From Planctomycetota bacterium (GTDB lineage: Bacteria > Planctomycetota > Planctomycetia > Pirellulales > Pirellulaceae), in NCBI GenBank assembly GCA_026692905.1, contig JAPLNL010000033.1, positions 1-64,000 on the forward strand: 64,000 nucleotides of DNA, read 5' to 3'. The notes beneath the pieces are model-generated. The model was not told where the DNA came from, searched no databases, and saw only the letters and a list, made by a program, of their open reading frames with translations. Below are positions 37,301 to 43,821 of this stretch, one piece after another (the first letter of the stretch is position 1; each line of letters begins with the position of its first letter). The position numbers and the translations under genes are program-made.

Positions 37301-38341
37301 GCAATCACGATCGAGGCTTGGGTGACAGCAACGAAGCCCAATGGCGTGATTGTTGCCAGAGGTGGTCCAGCCGAAGGGTTTGCTCTTATTCTCGAAGAGG
37401 GAGCTCCAACGTTCCTCGTTCGATCGGACGCAAAACTGAGCAAGGTAAAAGGGCCGAACCGAATCGTCGGTGGTTGGCACCATGTGGTTGGTGTACTGAC
37501 TGAGGATAAAAAAATGCGACTGTTTGTCGATGGTGAACGAGTTGGAGAGGCAACGGCTTCAGGCCTTCTTACCAAAGATCCGGCACAAGGATTGGAAATT
37601 GGCGTGGACGCAGGCTCTGCGGTGGGTGAATACGAGACCCCCAATTCTTTCGCCGGAGTCATTGACGAAGTACGGTTTTACTTGAATGCAACCGAGGACG
37701 AAGCGATCGCTGAACGGTTCAAAAACGGTTCCGAACTCGGCAATGATCCCAAACTAGTCATCACCTTTGACGATGGTACTGCTCGTGATTTTTCGACACA
37801 TCGAAACAACGGCACACTCGAAGGTGGCGCCGTGGTCGATGGCAAGATCGGCAAGGCGATTCAGTTCACAGCAAAGAAGGCCGCTGGCAAGAATTCGCCG
37901 GCTTCCAAACCGGGTGCAGCAGCCAAACCGGGTGCTGCCGGGAGCGCAACTGCAGACAAGGAGGGGGACGAGAAGCCGAGTAATAGTCTCATCAAGCCAA
38001 AGTGGGCGAACGATGTACCCATTTATGTCCGAGCGATGGTTTTGGCTGGCAACAAACTGTTCATCGCAGGACCACTCGACATCATCGATGAGGAAGAGAC
38101 TTTCAAGAAGTTATCTGAAAAAGACGAAGAAGTCCAAAAGTTGTTGGCCGATCAAGACGAGGCATTGGAAGGCAAAGTAAGCGGACTTTTGTTGGCAATC
38201 AATTGTGACAGCGGCCTTGTCGAGCACCAAATCGATCTCGGTACTTTGCCTGCCTGGGACGGAATGGCAGGTGCAAACGGAAAACTGTACCTTTCCACGA
38301 TTGACGGAAGACTCATGTGCTTCGGCAGGGAACGCGAATGA
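34364..38341 (+). CDS. Exported methyltransferase-like / PQQ-propeller / LamG-like fusion protein
   Basis: The 1325-residue protein has four parts. A signal peptide ends near FADSHQ. A Rossmann segment resembling a SAM methyltransferase follows (about 40-140: GFIVHLGIGSGELTVALK, then LRVLVPNGVAYRK). A PQQ-type WD-like beta-propeller (about 170-950) has blades such as GKTVRTYEG, GKTLWAKQT, GQKLWDSV, GKEIWSFTA and GKLAWRYRA. A concanavalin/LamG-like module (about 964-1140: ITIEAWVT, GWHHVVGVL, MRLFVDGERVGEA) is inserted before the closing blade. A methyltransferase fold outside the cytoplasm is unexpected, since SAM is not available there. The gene overlaps the next one by four bases (ATGA). 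Confidence 0.9.
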   Translation: MWHRIFIGALWMCFGLLLISPDRVFADSHQDATEILKQTGVTGGFIVHLGIGSGELTVALKHGDGVQVQGLDRDSEVVLRARKRIQALGIYGDVAVDQLEGAQLPYIDNLVNLMVIENQSSIADEEVLRVLVPNGVAYRKETDGKWSKTVKPRPSNIDEWSHYLHDASGNSVAHDDVVAPPRHLQWVGSPRYSRHHDRMASMSALVSTGGRMFYIMDEGSRISIQLPSKWKLIARDAFNGTVLWKRDINNWQSHLWPLKSGPTQLSRRLVSTEDTVFATLGADAPLTAIDAATGKTVRTYEGTDGTEEIVNTEGLLFLVVRKGKRQLADYAPLNGTVGDQALAREMFWDEDPRVLMAVDAKTGKTLWAKQTKISPLTLAADKSRIYFHDGEKLISVEHQTGMIAWETNPVSRRNQFTFNFGPRLVVDEEVVLYAGGDGKMISVSKENGQKLWDSVHPNSGYQSPQDLLVMNGLVWVAPTTSGKDTGVYTGRDPKTGQIKKEFAPDVDTYWFHHRCYIAKATDNFLIPSRTGTEFVSPDTKHWDINHWVRGGCLYGVMPCNGLTYAPPHNCACYPEAKLFGFNALAPLAPTRPIPTNVTEEGRLQKGTEFLTPLEEVADAKRGDWPTFRHDGSRSGSASEMIPPAVDRKWSIDLGGRLTPPVIASGKVYVAKMDAHTLYALDETSGKEIWSFTAGARIDSPPTVHRGKVVFGGTDGWVYCLQASNGKLAWRYRAAPMDRRTMTYEQLESLWPVHGSVLIQDDVVHCVSGRSNFLDGGLRLIRLELATGKKLTENIMDETNPETGNNIQEKIKVLQMPVGLPDILSTDGKFVYMKSQKFDMEGNRLEIGPNSGDFIGQASVQRGESAHLFAPMGFLDDSWFHRSYWVLGQSFAGGHGGYYQAGRFAPSGRIMVNGNGYVYGYGRKPEYLRWTTTMEHQLFKADPNPPEIPANFIKTPNANAVAGSSYAQFQKAPSLNPTGKAITIEAWVTATKPNGVIVARGGPAEGFALILEEGAPTFLVRSDAKLSKVKGPNRIVGGWHHVVGVLTEDKKMRLFVDGERVGEATASGLLTKDPAQGLEIGVDAGSAVGEYETPNSFAGVIDEVRFYLNATEDEAIAERFKNGSELGNDPKLVITFDDGTARDFSTHRNNGTLEGGAVVDGKIGKAIQFTAKKAAGKNSPASKPGAAAKPGAAGSATADKEGDEKPSNSLIKPKWANDVPIYVRAMVLAGNKLFIAGPLDIIDEEETFKKLSEKDEEVQKLLADQDEALEGKVSGLLLAINCDSGLVEHQIDLGTLPAWDGMAGANGKLYLSTIDGRLMCFGRERE

Positions 38342-39333
38342 CGACGCATCGCTTTTGGATTCAAGCAAGCATGGCGGCGGTGATCGCCATTAGTTCCACA
38401 GTGGCGATTGCTTGCAACGTTCCCGTCTTTCGATATGCGCTGGAACGTTGGCGACCGGACCTTTGCCAAGTGATCGTTTTTCACGCAGAGGGATTAACGA
38501 CTGAGCAAGAACAAGAGCTGCAAACGCTGGGTAAAGCAACCATCGCGCAAGGTGGTATCGCGAACGCAGAAATCATTCAGAGCAAAATCGGATCAGAAAC
38601 AGATCGAGGTAGAAAGGAGCTTTGGGAGGCCTTGAGCCGTCAACCCAATGTCCGCTTACCGTTTGTTGTCATGCGGACCTCGTTAGGGACTGGCGAACTC
38701 GTCACGCACTGGAGCGGGCCACTTCAAGAAGTATCGAAAGCTCATTTGGTCGATTCGCCTATTCGCCGCGAGCTAGCTCGTCGTCTGTTGGTTGGCGATT
38801 CCGTTGTCTGGCTCATGTTGAAATCCGATGACGCGAGCAAAAACAAAGCGACTCGTGATTTATTGGCGACCGAGCTTGAACGATTAGGTAAGACATTAAA
38901 GCTACCTGATGGAATCGGTTTGCCTGGTTCCGAGCTCTATTCCGAAGTCCCCCTGTTTTTGAAGTTTACGATTCTTGAGCTGGACCCTAAAGACCCCGCC
39001 GAACAACTGCTGGTCCGGTTAATGTCGGGCTTCGAAAAGGATGCTAACAACGAGCCACTTCTTGCCCCGGTGTTCGGTCGAGGGCGAGCGCTCGAGGTCA
39101 TCTCGGCCAAGCAATTGAATGCAGGCCTCATCGAGGACCTTACGATGTTTTTGTGCGGAGCTTGTTCCTGCCAAGTGAAAGAAAGAAACCCAGGATTTGA
39201 CCTGTTGCTCGCGACCAATTGGAATAGTGAGCTGTACGGTGAGGATGGAGAGGCACCACCGCCGGTGGCCAGCTTGGAACGGACACCGACGAAGCCGACA
39301 CCATTGACCATACCACCGGGAAGAAAAAGATAA
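38338..39333 (+). CDS. Conserved-looking exported protein of unknown function
   Basis: I cannot name the function. A signal sequence (MAAVIAISSTVAIAC) ends at a cysteine that could be lipidated or exposed, and the mature protein begins CNVPVFRYALERWRPD. I believe related proteins beginning this way occur widely in planctomycetes and some verrucomicrobia. Near the end is a cysteine cluster, FLCGACSCQVKERNPG, which could bind metal or form disulfides. I start at ATG 38338, whose ATGA overlaps the upstream stop, implying translational coupling. Twenty-five bases separate it from the binding-protein gene downstream. Confidence 0.85.
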   Translation: MTTHRFWIQASMAAVIAISSTVAIACNVPVFRYALERWRPDLCQVIVFHAEGLTTEQEQELQTLGKATIAQGGIANAEIIQSKIGSETDRGRKELWEALSRQPNVRLPFVVMRTSLGTGELVTHWSGPLQEVSKAHLVDSPIRRELARRLLVGDSVVWLMLKSDDASKNKATRDLLATELERLGKTLKLPDGIGLPGSELYSEVPLFLKFTILELDPKDPAEQLLVRLMSGFEKDANNEPLLAPVFGRGRALEVISAKQLNAGLIEDLTMFLCGACSCQVKERNPGFDLLLATNWNSELYGEDGEAPPPVASLERTPTKPTPLTIPPGRKR

Positions 39334-39358
39334 TGGGGTTACAGGTGGAGCGCCTTCG

Positions 39359-40885
39359 ATGAATCGCCAGAGTCTCGTCTTGGTTGGATCGGGTGTTGTG
39401 TTTATTGCAATGCTGTGGTTGATGAATGCGTCAACATCCCCAAAGCCGTCTCGTAACAGCACCGAGAACGAAAAGGTGCCGCTGGTCGTATTCTGTGCGG
39501 CAAGCAATCGGGCTGTCATGGAATTGATTCGAACGCAGTACGAAAAGGAGTATCATCGGCCTATTCAAATTCAGTATGGAGCCTCTCAGACTCTGCTTTC
39601 TGCGATGGAGGTTAGCGGTACTGGAGATATTTATCTGCCAGCGGACGATAGCTTCATCGAACTGGGTACTACCAAAAGTTTGGTGAGCGAAGTGTTTCCG
39701 TTGGCTACGATGAACGGAGTCGTCGTTGTTCGCCGAGGGAACCCTAAAAACGTGAGGACGTTTTCCGATTTGTTGCGACCTGAGATACGATTGGTTCAGG
39801 CAAGTCCAGAGGCGTCTGCAATAGGCAAACGAACGAAGATAGCACTTTCGGAAGAGAAGCTGTGGGCCCCACTAGAGGCCGCAACCATTGCATTTCGAAC
39901 GACTGTGAGCGATGTCGCGAACGACTTGGTGGTCAAGTCAGCGGACGTTGGAATCGTGTACGACGCGATTTTGAAATCGTATCCGGATCTGGAATCGATC
40001 CAATTGCCGGAGCTTAAAGGGATCGTTTCTAAGGTCTCTCTGGGGGTCATATCGAGCTCAAAGCAACCGCAGGCTTCTCTGCATTTTGCACGCTACTTGG
40101 CAGCAAAGGATCGTGGCTTGAAGCACTATGAGGAACAAGGATTTCAAATTGGAAGCGGTGATACTTGGAGCGATGTTCCTGAGCTTTCGATTTTTGCGGG
40201 TTCGATGCTTCGCCCTGCTATCGAAGATACGTTGGTGGCGTTTGAAAAACGGGAAGGGGTGCGAGTGACTCGGGTTTACAATGGATGTGGAGTTTTGGTG
40301 GCGCAAATGAAAGCCGGCCAGCGACCAGATGCTTATTTTGCGTGCGATCGTGAATTCATGTCTCAAGTGACTGATCTTTTCCCAAAGCCAATGGATGTAT
40401 CGATGAACGAATTGGTCATTTTGGTACAAAAAGGGAACCCCTTGAGAATCAACTCATTGCGAGATTTAGCAAAGAAGGGGCTGCGAGTGGGGATCGGTCA
40501 TGAAAAGCAGTGTGCCATGGGGTGGTTGACACAGAACACACTCCGTCAGGGAGGTTTACAAACAGAAGTGATGGAGAATGTAACCGTTCAATCGCCGACG
40601 GGAGACATGTTGGTAAACCAGATGCGAGCTGGGGCGTTGGATGCTGCGGTAGCTTATTTGAGCAACGCGGCCGGTTCCGCAGAACATTTGGATGCAATTC
40701 CTATTGAGGGACTATCTTGTTCGCTCGCGATTCAGCCGTTTGCGGTTGCACAGGGCTCACCTAATGCTCAATTAGCGCAACGTTTGTTTCACAAGCTTTG
40801 TTCGGTAGAGTCCCAGGAAATCTTCGAGGCCGAAGGTTTCCGTTGGCAAAACCCACTGTCGTCGGCCAACCAGTTAGCGCCCTAA
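39359..40885 (+). CDS. Tandem molybdate/tungstate-type substrate-binding protein (two ModA-like domains)
   Basis: After a hydrophobic N-terminal segment (VLVGSGVVFIAMLWLMNA) two homologous binding-protein domains follow. Domain 1 (about 40-270) starts LVVFCAASNRAVMELI and contains GASQTLLSAMEVSGTGDIYLPAD. Domain 2 (about 277-495) starts LSIFAGSMLRPAIEDTL and contains CGVLVAQMKAGQRPDAYFACD. Both match the ModA-type fold. Fused pairs are unusual, since a typical ModA has one domain of about 230 residues. The gene has a GGTGGAG site and its stop TAA overlaps the modB start by one base. The ligand is inferred to be molybdate or tungstate from the permease and ATPase that follow. Confidence 0.88.
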   Translation: MNRQSLVLVGSGVVFIAMLWLMNASTSPKPSRNSTENEKVPLVVFCAASNRAVMELIRTQYEKEYHRPIQIQYGASQTLLSAMEVSGTGDIYLPADDSFIELGTTKSLVSEVFPLATMNGVVVVRRGNPKNVRTFSDLLRPEIRLVQASPEASAIGKRTKIALSEEKLWAPLEAATIAFRTTVSDVANDLVVKSADVGIVYDAILKSYPDLESIQLPELKGIVSKVSLGVISSSKQPQASLHFARYLAAKDRGLKHYEEQGFQIGSGDTWSDVPELSIFAGSMLRPAIEDTLVAFEKREGVRVTRVYNGCGVLVAQMKAGQRPDAYFACDREFMSQVTDLFPKPMDVSMNELVILVQKGNPLRINSLRDLAKKGLRVGIGHEKQCAMGWLTQNTLRQGGLQTEVMENVTVQSPTGDMLVNQMRAGALDAAVAYLSNAAGSAEHLDAIPIEGLSCSLAIQPFAVAQGSPNAQLAQRLFHKLCSVESQEIFEAEGFRWQNPLSSANQLAP

Positions 40886-41748
40886 TGTCGGACCCAAAAT
40901 CAAGTGGAATGAATCCAGTGCAAAACACCAACTGGACTCCTCGACGCCGCTCGGATGCATTGTTCTTCTTAATCATGGGTGGCATTTCGGCCTGTTTCGT
41001 CTTGCTCATCGTCTTGTTGTTAGCAGCGGATATCATGTTTACGACTCCCCGTCATTTTTACGAAGCGCTTGCAAAACCTGAGATACGCGCTGCACTTCAA
41101 TTGACATTATTTTCGTGTACGGCTGCTGCTATCCTGTCTATTTGGGTTGGGACTCCGCTGGGTTATTTGCTTTCGCGTTACTCATTTCGAGGGCGTTGGC
41201 TGGTCGATACCTTGGTCGATATTCCAATTGTTTTGCCACCGCTGGTACTGGGGCTTAGTTTGTTGATCCTGTTTCATCAGCCAATATTTGGGCTGCAGTT
41301 GGAGAGCACCTTTCGCGATGCGATAGGCTTTCCTGTTACCTATCGTTGGCCAGCGGTGGTGCTTGCGCAATTCTCTGTCGCCTGCGCATTTTCCATTCGA
41401 ACGATGCGGGTGACTTTTGACCAGATGAACCCGCGAGCGGAGGAGGTCGCCAGAACGCTCGGCTGTACCCGAGGACAAGCGTTTTGGCAAATTGCACTTC
41501 CACAAGCACGCCGAGGCATCATTACAGCCTTTACGATTGCATGGGCACGGGCACTTGGAGAATTTGGGCCGATCTTGGTCTTTGCTGGTGCAACGCGAAT
41601 GCGAACCGAGGTCCTTTCGACATCGGTTTTCTTGGAACTGAGCGTTGGCAACTTGGATGCCGCGGTTGCCGTTTCGCTCTTGATGGTGATTTTAGCCGTG
41701 ATTGTTCTCCTGATTTTGCGAGCTTTCGGAACAGGGTTGAACACGTGA
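40885..41748 (+). CDS. modB: Molybdate-type ABC transporter permease ModB
   Basis: An inner-membrane permease with about six hydrophobic helices, for example FFLIMGGISACFVLLIVLLLA and VVLAQFSVACAFSI. The coupling EAA loop reads EEVARTLGCTRGQAFWQIALPQARRG, the standard contact to the ATPase. About 30 extra cytoplasmic residues precede helix 1. The start ATG (40885) overlaps the upstream TAA, and a second ATG at 40909 is possible. Its TGA overlaps the GTG that would have started modC. Confidence 0.93.
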   Translation: MSDPKSSGMNPVQNTNWTPRRRSDALFFLIMGGISACFVLLIVLLLAADIMFTTPRHFYEALAKPEIRAALQLTLFSCTAAAILSIWVGTPLGYLLSRYSFRGRWLVDTLVDIPIVLPPLVLGLSLLILFHQPIFGLQLESTFRDAIGFPVTYRWPAVVLAQFSVACAFSIRTMRVTFDQMNPRAEEVARTLGCTRGQAFWQIALPQARRGIITAFTIAWARALGEFGPILVFAGATRMRTEVLSTSVFLELSVGNLDAAVAVSLLMVILAVIVLLILRAFGTGLNT

Positions 41749-41768
41749 TCTAACTTCGCAATGTCACG
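41745..41768 (+). pseudogene. Expected modC N-terminus, cut off by a stop codon
   Basis: A GTG at 41745 overlaps the modB stop (GTGA), as in many ABC operons. Read in frame it gives V-I-stop-L-R-N-V-T, then joins the ModC protein without a break (V-K-S-G-A-F-V-L). The residues LRNVT are the normal first beta strand of these ATPases. A TAA at 41751-41753 replaces what would be an amino-acid codon such as GAA or CAA. Confidence 0.7.
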
Positions 41769-42404
41769 GTGAAGAGCGGAGCGTTTGTCTTGGGCGGAAT
41801 CAACTTGATTGTGCCATCAGGCCAGTATGCTGTATTGATGGGATCGACCGGGCGTGGCAAGACCACGTTGCTGGAGAGTATTTGTGGGTTGCGAAAGGTT
41901 TCTGCTGGACAGATTTTGATCCATGGCCAAGACGTGACGCACTGGAACCCAGCCGACCGACAGATTGGTTACGTACCGCAAGACTTAGCATTGTTTCCAA
42001 CATTGACGGTTCGGGAGCATCTTGAGTTTGCGATGCGACTTCGCAAGAAATCAAGTGCCGACATGGCTACAAGAACCTGTGAGTTAGCGGAGGTTCTCGG
42101 AATCACGCATTTGTTGAAGCGATCGATCGCTGGGTTGAGTGGTGGCGAATCGCAACGCGTCGCATTGGGCCGTGCACTGTCATTTAAGCCGCCGTTATTA
42201 TTGTTGGACGAACCCTTGAGCGCATTGGACGAAGCCACCCGAAATGACATGCATGTTTTGTTGCGACGCGTAACAGAAACCTCAGGCGTAACAACGCTCC
42301 ATGTTACGCACAGTCAGGTTGAATCGGAGTTTCTAGCCGATCACAAGTTGATGCTAACCCACGAGGGAGTCAAGGAAGTGGAGATGAACGACCAACGGAG
42401 CTAA
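41769..42404 (+). CDS. modC: Molybdate-type ABC transporter ATP-binding protein ModC (N-terminus affected)
   Basis: The ATPase of the importer has Walker A GSTGRGKTT (25-33), Q-loop VPQDLALFPTLTV, signature LSGGESQRVALG, Walker B LLLLDEPLSALDE and switch His in VTHSQ. The open frame begins at GTG 41769, which lacks the first strand and any clear ribosome site. The natural start was probably GTG 41745, but an in-frame TAA intervenes. It is about 211 residues long, without the C-terminal mop/TOBE domain of E. coli ModC. Function may be reduced unless translation restarts here. Confidence 0.85.
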   Translation: MKSGAFVLGGINLIVPSGQYAVLMGSTGRGKTTLLESICGLRKVSAGQILIHGQDVTHWNPADRQIGYVPQDLALFPTLTVREHLEFAMRLRKKSSADMATRTCELAEVLGITHLLKRSIAGLSGGESQRVALGRALSFKPPLLLLDEPLSALDEATRNDMHVLLRRVTETSGVTTLHVTHSQVESEFLADHKLMLTHEGVKEVEMNDQRS

Positions 42405-42693
42405 CGGGAACCGTCGAGCGCAATTGGAATAGCCATGCGAGCGAGTGATGCGTGTCTAGAAACTCGCAAACCAGAATCCCCAAGCCGAATTGCCTTCGTT
42501 AACTGACTGGACCGGCCGGATTTGCTCAAGCATTGTTGATCCGATTGCCGAACCTTTAACGACAGGAACAGTTTTTCTAACGCTGGAATGCAATCAAACC
42601 AGCACGGCGTTCACTTTTGGTGATGCAGAATAAGCGATTTAATTCATGACGGCCCCACGAACTCACGTCCATCAGACTAAGCTAGCGATCCAA

Positions 42694-43821
42694 ATGCGTC
42701 GAAGGTTTACGATTGCTACCATTACCAGCATCGCATTTGCCATGACGGGGTGCACGACATCTCCCGGTAGCCGTCCCTCCATTTGGCCGACACGTACTGC
42801 AAGTTCACCGAGCTCGTTATCCCCAAGCTCAACGACCGGTATGGCGGGCACCTTTGCAACTACGACACAGGCGGTGAAAGGCCAGTTCTCGTCAATGGGG
42901 ACTGCCGTCACGTCCGCATACGGCAAAGCCAAAACGGCAATCACGTCTCCGTTTACAGGAACCACGGAAGGGGGAGGATCGGGGGACGCGATAGCTCTTA
43001 GCAACAAGCCTTCGATAGATCCCGAACTGAATATTCTGAAAGGGAACCTTGATGAGCAGCAAGGAAACTATGCGAAGGCACTGGATAGCTATAGCAAAGC
43101 CTTAGAGGCGGAACCGAAAAACCCGACTGCTTTACTGAGTACCGCGAGGTTGTACGATCGTCAAAACGAAAAAGATAAAGCGGTCGAGTTCTATCAAAAA
43201 GCTGGTGCCGTTGCCCCGAACAATGCAGCCATCTTTGCGGACCTTGGTAACCTCCACGCTCGGACTGGAAACTTGCCTGCCGCCCGAGCCGAATTGCAAA
43301 AAGCCGTCAACCTTGACCCGAAGAGCACTTCCCATCGTTCCTCCTTGGCGGGTGTGATGCTCGATTCCGGAAATGCGGATGCTGCCCTGACCGAGCTCGG
43401 ACAGGTCCACAGTCCGGCCATGGCGAATTACCAAATGGCTTACCTGCACTTCAGTCGCAAAAACGTCCCGGCAACACAGCAGTATTTAAGTGCAGCTCTT
43501 CAAATTGACCCCAACCTCAAGCCTGCTCGAGATTTGATGGCGAGCATGGGTGGAGCTCAAAAGATCAATCAAATGGCTCAAGGCGGACAGCAGGCTGTTC
43601 AACAAGCGCAAGGAATCTATCAGCAAGCCGGTGCCATCGGAAGCAACATTCAAGGTCTCTTCAATGGTTCTCCAGCATCCTATCAATCGAGCCCTGCGAT
43701 GGACATGACATCTGCCCCACAGCTACCACCTGCCGCACCAGCCGCGAACGCTGGGCTAATGGGATTGCCTGCGTATTCGCAAGCAGCAGGGGCACCTCCC
43801 AGTGCATTGATTCCACGCTAA
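42694..43821 (+). CDS. TPR-repeat lipoprotein
   Basis: A signal with lipobox (MRRRFTIATITSIAFAMTGC) suggests the start at 42694; the frame is open 16 codons further upstream from ATG 42646. A Ser/Thr-rich linker follows, then about five tetratricopeptide repeats (about 110-280), for example GNYAKALDSYSKALEAEPKN, NEKDKAVEFYQKAGAVAPNN and GNLPAARAELQKAVNLDPKS. The C-terminal third is Gln/Ala/Pro-rich and disordered. It probably acts as a scaffold in the cell envelope. Confidence 0.87.
   Translation: MRRRFTIATITSIAFAMTGCTTSPGSRPSIWPTRTASSPSSLSPSSTTGMAGTFATTTQAVKGQFSSMGTAVTSAYGKAKTAITSPFTGTTEGGGSGDAIALSNKPSIDPELNILKGNLDEQQGNYAKALDSYSKALEAEPKNPTALLSTARLYDRQNEKDKAVEFYQKAGAVAPNNAAIFADLGNLHARTGNLPAARAELQKAVNLDPKSTSHRSSLAGVMLDSGNADAALTELGQVHSPAMANYQMAYLHFSRKNVPATQQYLSAALQIDPNLKPARDLMASMGGAQKINQMAQGGQQAVQQAQGIYQQAGAIGSNIQGLFNGSPASYQSSPAMDMTSAPQLPPAAPAANAGLMGLPAYSQAAGAPPSALIPR

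Noticed and set aside
42405-42693. Riboswitch or molybdenum-cofactor RNA motif near modC
   Set aside because: I looked for a long conserved multi-stem leader here and before 34364 and could not fold one by eye with confidence.
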